Notes under the pieces: model-generated
What the model was told of the DNA's origin: nothing
Seen by the model: only the letters and a program-made list of their open reading frames with translations
Databases searched by the model: none
NCBI GenBank assembly: GCA_018970865.1
Contig: JAGWVN010000002.1
Coordinates: 1 to 64,000, forward strand
DNA from: Betaproteobacteria bacterium
Lineage (GTDB): Bacteria; Pseudomonadota; Gammaproteobacteria; Burkholderiales; Burkholderiaceae_E
DNA: 64,000 nucleotides
Direction of reading: 5' to 3'
Program-made: the position numbers and the translations under genes
In this document: piece after piece, positions 45,601 through 55,368 of the stretch
Layout of the letters: each line of letters opens with the position of its first letter
Position numbering within the stretch: the stretch's first letter is position 1

Positions 45601-46928
45601 AAGTCACCATCATCGGCACCGGCTATGTCGGTCTGGTCACCGGCGCCTGCCTGGCGGACATGGGCAACGAGGTGCTCTGCCTGGACATCGACGCCGGCAA
45701 GATCGAGCGCCTGCGTCAGGGCATCATTCCCATCCATGAGCCCGGGCTCGAGCCGGTGGTCCGCCGCAATGTCGAGGCCGGGCGGCTGAGCTTCACCACC
45801 GATCCGAAGCAGGCCGCCGAGTTCGGCCTCATCCAGATGATCGCGGTGGGCACGCCGCCCGACGAGGACGGATCGGCCGACCTGCGCCATGTGCTGGCGG
45901 CGGCCCGCGGCATCGGCCGGCACATGCCCGGCTACCGCGTCATCGTCGACAAGAGCACCGTGCCCGTGGGCACCGGCGACCGGGTCGAGCAGGCGGTGGC
46001 CGAGGAACTCGCCGCGCGCGGCGTGGCCCACGGCTTCTCGGTGGTCTCCAACCCCGAGTTCCTGAAGGAGGGCGCGGCGGTCGATGACTGCATGAAGCCC
46101 GATCGCATCGTGCTCGGCGTGTCCGACCCGCAGGCCGAGGCGGTGATGCGCGAGCTCTACCAGCCTTTCCAGCGCAACCACGAGCGCACCCTGGTGATGA
46201 GCCGGCGCGCCGCCGAGCTCACCAAGTACGCGGCCAATGCCATGCTGGCCACCCGCATCTCGTTCATGAACGACCTCTCCCGCCTGTCCGAGGCGGTGGG
46301 CGTCGACATCGAGGATGTCCGCCAGGGCATCGGCTCCGACCCGCGCATCGGCTGGTCCTTCCTCTATGCCGGCACCGGCTATGGCGGCTCGTGTTTTCCC
46401 AAGGATGTGCAGGCGCTGATCCGCACCGCCGAGGAGCAGGGCACGCCCCTGCGCCTGCTCAAGGCGGTGGAGGCGGTCAACGAGGACCAGAAGAGCGTGC
46501 TGGTGCGCAAGGCGCGGGCCCGCTTCGGCAGCCTCGCCGGCCGTCGCTTCGCGCTCTGGGGCCTGGCCTTCAAGCCCAACACCGACGACATGCGCGAGGC
46601 GCCGGCCCGCGCGGTGATGCAGGCGCTGTGGGCCGAGGGCGCGAGCGTGGCCGCCTACGATCCGATCGCCGCCGACGAGTGCCGTCGCCTGTATGGCGAG
46701 CGCGCCGACCTGGTTCTGGCCGCCTCGCCGCTGGAGGCGGTGCGCGGCGCCGACGCGCTGGTGATCGTCACCGAGTGGAAGGAATTCCGCTCGCCCTCCT
46801 TCGACGAGATCCGCGCCCGACTGAACCAGCCGGTGATCTTCGATGGCCGCAACCTCTACGACCCCGCCACGGTGGCCCGGCATGGTCTCGAGTACCACTC
46901 GATCGGCCGGCCGGTGGCCGGCGGCTGA
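45597..46928 (+). CDS. ugd: UDP-glucose 6-dehydrogenase
   Basis: A 443-residue UDP-glucose/GDP-mannose dehydrogenase-family enzyme. The NAD-binding [17 protein letters not shown] is at the N-terminus, the catalytic cysteine is Cys266 in GGSCFPKD, and the C-terminal UDP-binding region has [16 protein letters not shown]. It oxidises UDP-glucose to UDP-glucuronate with 2 NAD. With GalU it gives a uronic-acid precursor, so the polymer is probably acidic. The ATG overlaps the glycosyltransferase stop. Confidence 0.95.
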   Translation: MKVTIIGTGYVGLVTGACLADMGNEVLCLDIDAGKIERLRQGIIPIHEPGLEPVVRRNVEAGRLSFTTDPKQAAEFGLIQMIAVGTPPDEDGSADLRHVLAAARGIGRHMPGYRVIVDKSTVPVGTGDRVEQAVAEELAARGVAHGFSVVSNPEFLKEGAAVDDCMKPDRIVLGVSDPQAEAVMRELYQPFQRNHERTLVMSRRAAELTKYAANAMLATRISFMNDLSRLSEAVGVDIEDVRQGIGSDPRIGWSFLYAGTGYGGSCFPKDVQALIRTAEEQGTPLRLLKAVEAVNEDQKSVLVRKARARFGSLAGRRFALWGLAFKPNTDDMREAPARAVMQALWAEGASVAAYDPIAADECRRLYGERADLVLAASPLEAVRGADALVIVTEWKEFRSPSFDEIRARLNQPVIFDGRNLYDPATVARHGLEYHSIGRPVAGG

Positions 46929-46964
46929 CCGGGCGCAAGCCGCAGCCTGCCCGGCCATGACACG

Positions 46965-48086
46965 ATGCCGGTTCAGACGATGACCCGACTGATCGACCTG
47001 GTGGCCGGCGCGCGGCCCAACTTCATGAAGATCGCCCCGATCGTGCGGGCGTTGCAGGCGCGCGCCGATGCCTTCCGGTTCCGCCTCGTGCACACCGGCC
47101 AGCACCACGATCACGAGATGAGCGCGGTGTTCTTCGAGGAGCTGGGCATTCCGGCGCCGGATGTCCACATGGGCGCCGGCGGCGGCAGCCACGCCCGCCA
47201 GACCGCGCGGATCATGCTCGCCTACGAGGATGTGCTGCTGCGCGAGCGCCCCGACTGCACCCTGGTGGTGGGCGATGTCGACTCCACGCTCGCCTGCGCG
47301 CTCACCGCGCGCAAGCGGCAGATCCCGGTGGCCCATGTGGAGGCCGGCCTGCGCAGCGGCGACACCACCATGCCCGAGGAGATCAACCGCCTGGCCACCG
47401 ACGCGATCAGCGACTGGCTGTTCGTGACCGAGCCCTCGGGCTGCGAGAACCTTCGCCGCGAGGGCAAGCCCGAGGAGCGCATCTTCTTCGTCGGCCATGT
47501 GATGATCGACAACCTCATGCACCAGCTCGGGCAGCTGGCGCAGGCCGATGCCGCCGGCTTTCGCAGCACCGCGCTGCGCGCCGGCCTGCCGCGTTACGGC
47601 GTGGTCACCCTGCACCGGCCCTCCAATGTCGACGAGCCCGCGGTGCTGGCCGGCATCGTCGCTGCCCTGGGCGAGCTGGCGGCGGAACTCCCGCTGGTGT
47701 TCCCGGTGCATCCCCGCACCCGGGCCAGCCTGCAGCGCGCGGGCCTGAGCCTGCCGCCTGGCGTGATCGACACCCAGCCGCTCTCCTTCATGGATTTCCT
47801 TTCCCTGTGGAAGGATGCGGCGCTGGTGCTCACCGACAGCGGCGGCCTGCAGGAGGAGACCACCGCGCTGGGCGTGCCCTGCATCACGGTGCGCGAGAAC
47901 ACCGAGCGGCCGGTGACCGTGGAGCAGGGCACCAACCTGCTGGCCGGCACCCGACCGGCGGGCATCGTGCGGGCCGCGCGACGCGCGCTGCGCGGCGAGA
48001 TCCCGGCCGGGCGCCGACCGCCGCTCTGGGATGGCCAGGCGGCGCAGCGCATCGTCGATCACCTGGCGCGGCTGCTGCCCGCCTGA
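46965..48086 (+). CDS. wecB: UDP-N-acetylglucosamine 2-epimerase (non-hydrolysing)
   Basis: A 373-residue WecB-family epimerase. The start LVAGARPNFMKIAPIVRAL, HTGQHHDHEMSAVFFEELGI, HVEAGLRSGDTTMPEEINR and TDSGGLQEETTALGVPCITVRENTERP are all family hallmarks. It interconverts UDP-GlcNAc and UDP-ManNAc. With Ugd nearby the precursor could be carried to UDP-ManNAcA, though Ugd itself acts on UDP-glucose. The start at 46965 or at the in-frame ATG at 46980 are both possible. Confidence 0.94.
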   Translation: MPVQTMTRLIDLVAGARPNFMKIAPIVRALQARADAFRFRLVHTGQHHDHEMSAVFFEELGIPAPDVHMGAGGGSHARQTARIMLAYEDVLLRERPDCTLVVGDVDSTLACALTARKRQIPVAHVEAGLRSGDTTMPEEINRLATDAISDWLFVTEPSGCENLRREGKPEERIFFVGHVMIDNLMHQLGQLAQADAAGFRSTALRAGLPRYGVVTLHRPSNVDEPAVLAGIVAALGELAAELPLVFPVHPRTRASLQRAGLSLPPGVIDTQPLSFMDFLSLWKDAALVLTDSGGLQEETTALGVPCITVRENTERPVTVEQGTNLLAGTRPAGIVRAARRALRGEIPAGRRPPLWDGQAAQRIVDHLARLLPA

Positions 48087-48091
48087 GCGCA

Positions 48092-49261
48092 ATGTCCACC
48101 CCCGAGGTGCTCTTCCAGCGCCTGCAGCCGATTCCGCCGGCGCATCCCCGACCGTGGTTCCCCACCCTGCCGGTGATCGGCCGCGCCGGCGGCGCCGGCC
48201 AGGCCTTTCCGGTGGCCAGCCGCTTTCTGGCGCCCGACACGCTGATGGTGCCCTCGGGCAAGGTGGCCACCTACTGGGCCCTGCGCGATGCCGGCGTGGG
48301 TCCGGGTGACCGGGTGGCGGTGCCGGCCTATCACTGTCCGACCATGATCTATCCGATCGTCGCCCTGCGGGCGCGCCCGGTGTTCATGCCGGTGGAGCGG
48401 GGCCTGGAGCTCACCGCCGGGGCGGTGGCCGAGGCCCTGCGCGAACGGGTGCGCGCGGTCATCCTGCCGCACTACTTCGGCTTCGTGCAGCCCGACACCG
48501 AGGCCGTGATGGCGGCCTGCCGCGATGCCGGCGCGGTGCTGGTGGAGGACTGCGCCCATGCGCTGTACGCGCGTCGCGGCTCGGCCCTGCCCGGCGCCTG
48601 GGGCGACTATGCGATCGCCTCCACCCGCAAGTTCGTGCCCGGCAGCGAGGGCGGCGCCCTGGTGGCCAACCAGGGCCAGCGCTCGCACCCGCGCCGCGAG
48701 CCGGGCTGGACCGACGAACTGCGCGGCCTGTGGCGGCTGCTCGGCGATGCCGCCGAGGTGGGCGCGATCCGCTGGCCCGCGGCCACACCGACCGGGCTGA
48801 TCGGACCGCCCGACGAGGCCGCCGCGGCGCGCGAGGCCCTGCCGACACCGGCGCCCGCCGCCGAGATCGATGCCTCGGCCTGCGACCGGCTGGCCCTGCG
48901 CTCGGTGCGGCGCCTGTTCGCGAATGCCGACCATGACCGCATCGCGGCGGTGCGCCGGCGCCGCTATGCACGCTGGGCCGAGGCCCTGGGCGCCTTGCCG
49001 CAGGTGCGTGCCTTCGCGCCGACGCTGGCCGATGACCAGGTGCCCTATGTGTTCCCGGTGCGGCTGAGCAGCCCGCAGGCGCAGTTCCGGGCCCTGAAGT
49101 ACCGCGGCATCGCGGTCTGGCGCTGGGACCACCTTGCCCAGAGCCGGTGCGCGGTAAGTGCCGAACTCGCCCTCTCGCTGATCCAGCTGCCCTGTCAGCA
49201 CAGCCTCGACGACGACGCCTTCGAGCGCCTGGTGCGGGAGTTCACCCTCGCACTGAGCTGA
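48092..49261 (+). CDS. DegT/DnrJ/EryC1-family PLP-dependent enzyme
   Basis: A 389-residue fold-type I PLP protein. The lysine that would hold PLP is in ASTRKFVPGSEGG (Lys180), and the aspartate contacting the pyridine ring is in VEDCAHALYA (Asp153). The region PAYHCPTMIYPIV corresponds to the substrate side. It may aminate a keto-sugar or act on another polysaccharide precursor. Its stop (TGA at 49259-49261) lies in the same reading frame as the next gene. It begins 6 bp after the WecB stop codon. Confidence 0.83.
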   Translation: MSTPEVLFQRLQPIPPAHPRPWFPTLPVIGRAGGAGQAFPVASRFLAPDTLMVPSGKVATYWALRDAGVGPGDRVAVPAYHCPTMIYPIVALRARPVFMPVERGLELTAGAVAEALRERVRAVILPHYFGFVQPDTEAVMAACRDAGAVLVEDCAHALYARRGSALPGAWGDYAIASTRKFVPGSEGGALVANQGQRSHPRREPGWTDELRGLWRLLGDAAEVGAIRWPAATPTGLIGPPDEAAAAREALPTPAPAAEIDASACDRLALRSVRRLFANADHDRIAAVRRRRYARWAEALGALPQVRAFAPTLADDQVPYVFPVRLSSPQAQFRALKYRGIAVWRWDHLAQSRCAVSAELALSLIQLPCQHSLDDDAFERLVREFTLALS

Positions 49262-49282
49262 GCAGCCCCTCGGGAGACCCCC

Positions 49283-50326
49283 CTGCGCACCCCGTCCGAT
49301 CCCGCCCCCGGCACCTGGCAACTCAGCCCCTTCGACCCCGCCGATGCCGCCGCCGCGCGCGACTGGAACGCGTTGCAGTCGGCCGTCGGCGGCAGCGTGG
49401 TGCAGCGCGCCGAGTTCGTCTTCGCGGCGGCCGCGATGGCGGCGCAGCCGCTGCGGCTGGCGGTGTTCCGGCGCGCCGGCGAGCCGCGCGCCATGGCCTT
49501 GCTGCGGCTGCGGCCCGGGTTGCCCGAGGTGTTCGTCGAAAGCCAGATGCCGCTGGGCGCCTGGCTGCAGGCGCCGCAGGAATCCCTCACCGAACTTGCC
49601 CGCGCGCTGTTGGCGCGGCTGCCGCTCGGCCTGCGCCTGGGCATCAGCCAGATCGATCCGCGCTTCGTCGCGCCGCCGGTCTCGCCCCTGGTGAGCACAC
49701 TGCCCTACATCCGCACGCCCTGGCTTGCCGTCAGCGGCCGCTATGCCGACTACTGGGCCGCGCGCGGCAAGAACCTGCGCGCCAACCTGCGCAAGCAGCG
49801 CGAGAAGCTCGCCGCGCAGGGCATCGCGCTGCGCACCGAGGTGCTGCGCGAGCCGGCGGACATGGCTCGCGCGGTGGCCGACTACGCGGCGCTGGAGTCG
49901 CGCGGCTGGAAGGCCGGCGAGGGCACCGCGGTGAGCCCCGACCATCCCCAGTTCGGGTTCTATCGCGGCATGCTCGAGCGTTTCGCGGCGCGGGGCCTGG
50001 CGCAGGTGCATCGCTGCTTCTTCGGCGACCGCCTGGTGGCGAGCGAACTGTGCCTGCTCGATCAGGGCGAGTTCGTGATCCTCAAGACCACCTACGACGA
50101 GAGCACCGCGCCGCTGTCGCCGGCCTCGCTGCTGCGCCAGCCGATGTTCGAGTCGCTGTTCGACGGCGGCGAGGTGAGCCGGGTGGAGTTCTATGGCCCG
50201 CTCAAGGAGTGGCACACCCGCTGGAGCAGCGAGAGCCGCGACATCTACCACGCCAATGTGCACGCCGGGCCGCTCGCCCGCGGCCTGGTCTCGGCGCTGC
50301 GCCGCGCGCCGGGGTCCGCGGCATGA
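49283..50326 (+). CDS. FemAB/GNAT-like acyltransferase, probable CTG start
   Basis: A protein of the GNAT/FemAB superfamily, as found in XrtA/PEP-CTERM clusters (YWAARGKNLRANLRKQREKL, then SRGWKAGEGTAVSPDHPQF and the C-terminal YGPLKEWHTRW). It may transfer an amino acid or acyl group to the polymer. Coding-type sequence extends in frame back to the preceding TGA, with no ATG, GTG or TTG before the TTG at 49373. A CTG at 49283 lies 7 bases after GGGAG and gives 347 residues. The TTG start would give 317 and lose conserved-looking sequence. The start is therefore an inference. Confidence 0.75.
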   Translation: MRTPSDPAPGTWQLSPFDPADAAAARDWNALQSAVGGSVVQRAEFVFAAAAMAAQPLRLAVFRRAGEPRAMALLRLRPGLPEVFVESQMPLGAWLQAPQESLTELARALLARLPLGLRLGISQIDPRFVAPPVSPLVSTLPYIRTPWLAVSGRYADYWAARGKNLRANLRKQREKLAAQGIALRTEVLREPADMARAVADYAALESRGWKAGEGTAVSPDHPQFGFYRGMLERFAARGLAQVHRCFFGDRLVASELCLLDQGEFVILKTTYDESTAPLSPASLLRQPMFESLFDGGEVSRVEFYGPLKEWHTRWSSESRDIYHANVHAGPLARGLVSALRRAPGSAA

Positions 50327-50946
50327 TCGCGCGCCTGGCCCGTGGCCTGCGCGCGCGCCACGGCACCCACCGGGGCTGGGTGCGGCTGCAGCTCACCCGC
50401 GCCGCGCATGGCCTGGGTCTGCTGCGGCCCTACACCCGGCTGCGGCTGGCGCGGGTCGACCGGGTGGTGTTCGTGTGCCTGGGCAACATCAACCGCAGCG
50501 CCTTCGCGCTGGCCGTGGCCCGGCAGGCCGGCCTGCGCGCCGAGTCGGTGGGGCTGGCCACCACGCATGGCGCGCCGGCCAGCCCGGCGGCCTGTGCCGC
50601 GGCGCTGCGACGCGGGCTGTCCCTGCGCGCGCACCAGGCCACGCCGATCGCCGATCTGATCCCGCGGCCCGGCGATCTCTACGCGGTGATGGAATGGCGC
50701 CACGCCGACGCGCTGCTCGCGCGCGGCCTGTCGGCGCAGTCGGTCCTGCTGCTCGGCGCCTGGGCGCGGCCGAAGCGGCTGCATCTTCATGACCCGCACA
50801 CCCTCGACGATGCCTTCTTCGACACCTGCTTCGGCCTGATCGATTCGGCGGTGCGCGCGCTGGCCGCCGAGCTCGCTGCGGGCGGCCACCCCGCCGCGGC
50901 TGCGGTCAGCCCGACCGTGGCCCGGCGAGCGCCCGCTCCAGCGTGA
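50323..50946 (+). CDS. Low-molecular-weight protein tyrosine phosphatase-like protein
   Basis: A 207-residue protein. Its core matches LMW phosphatases: the P-loop VCLGNINRSA (Cys52, Arg58, Ser59) and a possible general acid in LHDPHTLDD (Asp157). The N-terminal 45 residues are extra compared with the usual 150-160-residue enzyme. Such phosphatases control tyrosine kinases of exopolysaccharide export, but no kinase is in the window. It overlaps the previous gene by 4 bp and the convergent amidotransferase-like gene by 41 bp. Confidence 0.83.
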   Translation: MIARLARGLRARHGTHRGWVRLQLTRAAHGLGLLRPYTRLRLARVDRVVFVCLGNINRSAFALAVARQAGLRAESVGLATTHGAPASPAACAAALRRGLSLRAHQATPIADLIPRPGDLYAVMEWRHADALLARGLSAQSVLLLGAWARPKRLHLHDPHTLDDAFFDTCFGLIDSAVRALAAELAAGGHPAAAAVSPTVARRAPAPA

Positions 50947-52639
50947 GCAGCCGGGCGCGTTGCGCGGGACTGCGCAGCGCGGCGGCATCGATCAGCGCGC
51001 CGGTCGCCTCGAAGCGCGGCGCGCGGCCGTCGGCGGCGCCGGTCGGACCGTTCGCGGTGGCCCCGCGGCGCAGGCCGGCCCGGGCCCGCCAGCGCGCGCT
51101 CGCCGCGCGCAGCCAGGGCGGTCGCCGCTGCTGCAGCCACATCGACAGCCGGTAGCCTATCGGCGGCCCCTCGGCCGGGCTGAAGCCGTAGCACAGCGGC
51201 AGGCTGGCCAGCTCGGGGGCGAGCCGCTCGATCAGCCGCGCCTCGAAGCGGCCGTACTCCTTCCAGGCCAGCGGCAGTCTCGCCGCCGACTTCACGATCA
51301 CCGGGTCGAGCAGCGGCGTGAGGAAGTGCCCGCAGCGCGCCGCCATCGAGTTGTTGCGGCTGGTCCAGTAGCGGCCGCGCACCAGCGGATAGACCAGCTC
51401 CACCTGGCGCCGGCTCAGCGGTCCTCGGCAGCCGGTCTCGGCGGCGATCGTCTCGGCAAGATGCGCCCGCAGTTCGGCCAGGGCCCGCGGCTGGCGCACG
51501 GCTGCCGGATCGAAGCCGCTGTAGAAGACCTGCACCAGGTCGATCGGCCGGTACGACCGGTCGGGCAGGTAGAAGAAGTTGCGCAGCACCTCGCCACCGC
51601 CGCCGTTGAGGGCGAGCGCGCCGTCGGCCGACTGCGCCAGGCGGGTCTGGCGATCGGCGCCGGCGTCGTCGATGCCGTCGATCGGCAGACCGTCGAAGAA
51701 GTCGAGATTGGCTGCGGGGTCGGGCAGCGCGGCCTGTCGCAGTTGCTGTTCCAGCCGCTGCTTGTCGATGGTGGCCAGGCCCAGGCCCAGCGCGCGGTCG
51801 ATGGCCTGCGCCACCCGCACATCGGCGCTGTCCGGGCTGCCGTAGACATGCAGCGCGGGCTGCTGGCCGGTGGCCCGGGCCACGGCCAGCAGCAGCCGCG
51901 AATCGAATCCGCCGGAGAGCGCCGCCCGCAGCCGCCCGGGAAAGCCCTGCGCCCACCCCTCGGCGAGATGTCGCAGGCGTCCCCCGATGCACGCCAGGGC
52001 CTCCTCGGCATCGGTGAAGGGCTCGCCGGGCAGCCAGTGGGTGGGCCCGAAGAGCGGCACCCGCAGCCCGCGGCTGAGCTCGCGCACCAGAGCCGGGTCG
52101 GCGATGCGCACCTGCTCGCAGACCGTGCGGCTGCCGTGGTTGGCGCCGTTGAAGACATAGTCGAGCGCTCCCACCGGGTCGATGCTGCGACGCGACTGGG
52201 CGTCGGCGCAGGCCAGCCACGAGGTCGAGAGCAGCCTGCCGTCGGCCGACTCGTAGAGCTTGATCATGCCCAGCGGATCGCCGAAGGACCAGATCCGGCC
52301 GTCGCGGGCCAGCACCACCTGGTACTCGCCGGCCAGTGCGTGGCTGGCCGCGCAGCGCGCGCCCTGGAAGTCGAGCCACAGGGCATCGAGCGCCTGCGCG
52401 CCGCTCAGCCCGCGGTAGAAGAGCGTGCCCACGCAGGCCACCAGCCCGCCGTCGAAGAGCCGCCATTGCGCTTCCGGGTCGTGGCAGCCCGGCGTGGCAT
52501 GCCAGCCCAGACGGATGCCGGCCCAGTCGTGCCAGCGGGGCGCGGGCAGCCCCTGGCGCATGAGGCTGTCGGCCATGCGCCGGCTGGCCTGCTCGCGGCG
52601 CGCCGGGTCCGGGTCGATCGCCAGATGCAGCGCGCTCAT
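50906..52639 (-). CDS. Asparagine synthase-like amidotransferase-domain protein
   Basis: A protein of about 577 residues from the ATG at 52639. The synthetase half has the ATP-pyrophosphatase loop ALSGGFDSRLLLAV (SGGFDS at about 242-247). The N-terminal half resembles the glutaminase fold, but the catalytic Cys2 is missing: the chain starts MSALHLAID. An in-frame ATG at 52801 would add 54 unconserved residues. It is probably an AsnB-type enzyme modifying the polysaccharide or its precursor, as XrtA-cluster members do, using ammonia or an unknown donor. It is the last gene of the long minus-strand block. Confidence 0.78.
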   Translation of the reverse strand: MSALHLAIDPDPARREQASRRMADSLMRQGLPAPRWHDWAGIRLGWHATPGCHDPEAQWRLFDGGLVACVGTLFYRGLSGAQALDALWLDFQGARCAASHALAGEYQVVLARDGRIWSFGDPLGMIKLYESADGRLLSTSWLACADAQSRRSIDPVGALDYVFNGANHGSRTVCEQVRIADPALVRELSRGLRVPLFGPTHWLPGEPFTDAEEALACIGGRLRHLAEGWAQGFPGRLRAALSGGFDSRLLLAVARATGQQPALHVYGSPDSADVRVAQAIDRALGLGLATIDKQRLEQQLRQAALPDPAANLDFFDGLPIDGIDDAGADRQTRLAQSADGALALNGGGGEVLRNFFYLPDRSYRPIDLVQVFYSGFDPAAVRQPRALAELRAHLAETIAAETGCRGPLSRRQVELVYPLVRGRYWTSRNNSMAARCGHFLTPLLDPVIVKSAARLPLAWKEYGRFEARLIERLAPELASLPLCYGFSPAEGPPIGYRLSMWLQQRRPPWLRAASARWRARAGLRRGATANGPTGAADGRAPRFEATGALIDAAALRSPAQRARLLTLERALAGPRSG

Positions 52640-52876
52640 GCCCGACGCGCGCTGAGCCGTCGTTGTCCGGGTCGGGTGATCTTCGCTGCCGCTGACGGGC
52701 GGGCGTTCGTCGCGCGCCCGCGTGCGGCCTGCGAAGACGGGAAGTGGTGTCGCGCTGGCATCTCGGCTGCCCTCCGGGTGGGGCAGCCAGTAGGCCGGCA
52801 TCAGGCACGGGCCGCGCTGCGCGGCCTCAAGGTCGGTGAGGGGCGCGCGCGCGCGAGCGCGCGACGCTGAGCAGAC

Positions 52877-54115
52877 TCAGCCCGGCACTGGCACTCGACC
52901 GCGCGCGCGGGCGCGCTCGGCGGCGATCCGGTAGGCGCGGCGATAGGCGTCCACGCTGCGCGCCCAGGTGCGTTCGCGCTCGACATAGTCGCGGCCGCGG
53001 GCCTGCAGGCCGGCGCGCAGGTCGGGCTCGCCGAGCAGCCGCAGCAATCCCGCAGACAGGGCGGCCTGATCGCCGGCCGCAAAGAGCAGGCCGGTGCGGC
53101 CGTCCTCGATCAGCTCGCGGTGGCCGCCCACATCGGAGGCCAGCACCGGCTTGCCGCGGGCCATCGCCTCCAGCGGCTTGAGCGGGGTCACCAGCTCGGT
53201 CAGCCGCATCGGCAGGCGCGGAAACGCCACCACATCCACCGCGTCGTAGAGCGCTTCGATCTGATGATTGGGCACCCGACCGGTGAACACCGCCGCGGCG
53301 CCCAGACCCAGCTCGCCGGCGAGCGCGCGCAGGCGCGCGTCCTCCTCGCCCTCGCCGACCAGCAGCAGCCGGGCTGCCGGCATGGCGCGCAGCACCTCGG
53401 GCAGGGCGCGCAGCAGCAGCGCCAGCCCCTCGTAGGCATAGAACGAGCCCAGAAAGCCCACCACCGGCCCTTCGCCCAGGCCGAGCGCGGCGCGCGCCGA
53501 CGCGGTCGATCCCGGGGAGAACGCGAAGCGGGTGGTGTCGACCGCATTGGGGATCAGGGTGATGCGCTCGCGCGGCACGCCGCGGGCCGCGATGTCATCG
53601 GCCAGGCCGTGGCAGATCGCGGTCACCGCGTCGGCCTGGCGCAGCGCCTGGGTCTCCAGCCAGCGGGTGGCCCGATAGCGCAGCGCGCCCTCGGTGGTGG
53701 TGCCATGGTCCACCGCCGCGTCCTCCCAGAAGCCGCGCACCTCGTAGACCACCGGCAGGCCGAAGCGGCGGCCGGCGCCGATCGCCGGCCAGGCATCGAG
53801 CGCCGGCGAGTGGGCGTGCAGCAGGTCGGGCCGCTCCTCGCGCACCGCCTCGTCGAGTCGTGCCCGGGTGGCGCGCATCTCGGCGAGCGGCCACAGGCCC
53901 GGCAGCGCGCGCAGCGGACCGGCGGGCGCCGGCGTGCGCAGGAAGCTGAGCTCGCCCACGGTCTCGCGCGCCGGCTCGCCGGGATTGGCGCGCGGCGAGG
54001 TGAGGTGCGCGGTCTGCCAGCCCATCGCCCGCTGGTGCAGCACGATCTCGCGGGTGCGCAGGGTGTAGCCGGTGTGGATCGGCAGGGAGTGGTCGAGGAC
54101 GTGCAGGATCTTCAT
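52877..54115 (-). CDS. Exosortase A-associated family 4 glycosyltransferase
   Basis: A 412-residue GT-B enzyme. The start MKILHVLDHSLPIHTGYTLR with WQTAHLTSP is the mark of the PEP-CTERM/exosortase A-associated glycosyltransferase family. The C-terminal lobe has VGFLGSFYAYEGLALLLRAL and PLKPLEAMARGKPVLASDVGG. It transfers a sugar in repeat-unit assembly. Its ATG and the stop of the next upstream gene share one base (TGATG), showing coupling. The sugar donor cannot be told. Confidence 0.9.
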   Translation of the reverse strand: MKILHVLDHSLPIHTGYTLRTREIVLHQRAMGWQTAHLTSPRANPGEPARETVGELSFLRTPAPAGPLRALPGLWPLAEMRATRARLDEAVREERPDLLHAHSPALDAWPAIGAGRRFGLPVVYEVRGFWEDAAVDHGTTTEGALRYRATRWLETQALRQADAVTAICHGLADDIAARGVPRERITLIPNAVDTTRFAFSPGSTASARAALGLGEGPVVGFLGSFYAYEGLALLLRALPEVLRAMPAARLLLVGEGEEDARLRALAGELGLGAAAVFTGRVPNHQIEALYDAVDVVAFPRLPMRLTELVTPLKPLEAMARGKPVLASDVGGHRELIEDGRTGLLFAAGDQAALSAGLLRLLGEPDLRAGLQARGRDYVERERTWARSVDAYRRAYRIAAERARARGRVPVPG

Positions 54116-55368
54116 CAGGCCGCCTTGCGCCCGAGGCGGGCGTCGATGTCATCGAGGAGCCGCTGCATGAGCGGGGCCCAGCCGAAGTGCTGCTCGACAT
54201 GGGCGCGGGCGCGCCGGCCCATGGCCCGGGCTGCCTCGGGTCCGTCGAGCAGTTCGCAGACCGCGGCGGCGAAACTCTCCGCCTCGTCGGCCATGCGCAG
54301 ATGCCGCCCGTCCTCGGCCGAGACCCCGTCGGCCACGGTGCGGGTGGCCACGCAGGGCAGCGCGCAGGCCATCGCCTCGAGCGCCTTGTTCTGGATGCCG
54401 CGCGCGATCCGCAAGGGCAGCACCCCCACCGAGGCGGCCTGGAAATAGGGCACCGATCGCGCCACGAAGCCGGTGACCCGCACGCCGTCGAGCGCGGCCA
54501 GCGCCCGCACCCGGGCATCGGGCCGCGCGCCGACCACGATGAAACGCGCCGCCGGGTGGCGCTGGCGCACCCGTGGCAGCACCTCGTGGGCGAACCAGAT
54601 CGCGGCGTCGACATTCGGCGGGTAGTTCATCACCCCGGTGAACACCAGGTTGGGCCCCTCGCCGGCAAGGTGCTCCCGTTCGGCGTCGGGCAGCGCATCG
54701 CGCGGATCGGTGTCGGGCGCGGCCGGGCAGAAGAGCGTGGTGTCCACGCCATTCGGGATGGCCACCAGGCGCGCGCGCGCCGCGGCATCGAGGTCGGGCA
54801 GCAGGCTCTGCATCTCGCGCTCGGTGACCAGGCAGGTGCCGGCGAAGCCCGCCACCGCGTCGAGCTCGAGCTGGCGCAGACGCCGGGCCTCGAGCGCGTG
54901 GATCCAGCGCCCCGGGCCGCGGCCGGCGCGCGCGTACTGCGCGAACTTCTCGGAGTCGACATCGGTCATGTCGAGGTAGGCGCGATCGCGCAGGGCCGCG
55001 GGCACATAGGGCGCGACATTGGAGGAGTGGGCCACGATCAGGTCGGGGCGCACCGCGGCCAGACAGGCCTGCCAGCGTCGGGCCAGCCGCCGGTTGCGGA
55101 ACCAGCCCACCGAGAGCGGCTCGCCGGCGAGCAGCGACAGGCCGGCGCCCAGCCATCGTTCGATCGGGTCGAGGGTCTCGATCAGGGCCGAGTCGGCCAT
55201 CAGCGCGCTCTCGGCCTGGGCGCGCTCGCGCTCGTCGGCCTCGGCGAAGCCGAACACATGCACCTCGTCGCCGCGGGCCTTGAGGGCACGGATGATGTGG
55301 TAGTGCCGGATGGTCGCGCCGTTGATCGGCGGCCAGGGCGCGCGGTTGGCGATCAGCAGGATCTTCAT
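54115..55368 (-). CDS. Family 4 sugar transferase, PEP-CTERM/EpsH1-associated type
   Basis: A 417-residue glycosyltransferase. It begins MKILLIANRAPWPPINGATI with the DVDSEKFAQYA region, and the C-terminal lobe has VFTGVMNYPPNVDAAIWFA and GIQNKALEAMACALPCVAT. This matches the sugar transferases found next to exosortase genes. It is joined by a 1-bp overlap to the glycosyltransferase downstream and by ATGA to the integral-membrane enzyme upstream. Donor and acceptor are unknown. Confidence 0.9.
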   Translation of the reverse strand: MKILLIANRAPWPPINGATIRHYHIIRALKARGDEVHVFGFAEADERERAQAESALMADSALIETLDPIERWLGAGLSLLAGEPLSVGWFRNRRLARRWQACLAAVRPDLIVAHSSNVAPYVPAALRDRAYLDMTDVDSEKFAQYARAGRGPGRWIHALEARRLRQLELDAVAGFAGTCLVTEREMQSLLPDLDAAARARLVAIPNGVDTTLFCPAAPDTDPRDALPDAEREHLAGEGPNLVFTGVMNYPPNVDAAIWFAHEVLPRVRQRHPAARFIVVGARPDARVRALAALDGVRVTGFVARSVPYFQAASVGVLPLRIARGIQNKALEAMACALPCVATRTVADGVSAEDGRHLRMADEAESFAAAVCELLDGPEAARAMGRRARAHVEQHFGWAPLMQRLLDDIDARLGRKAA

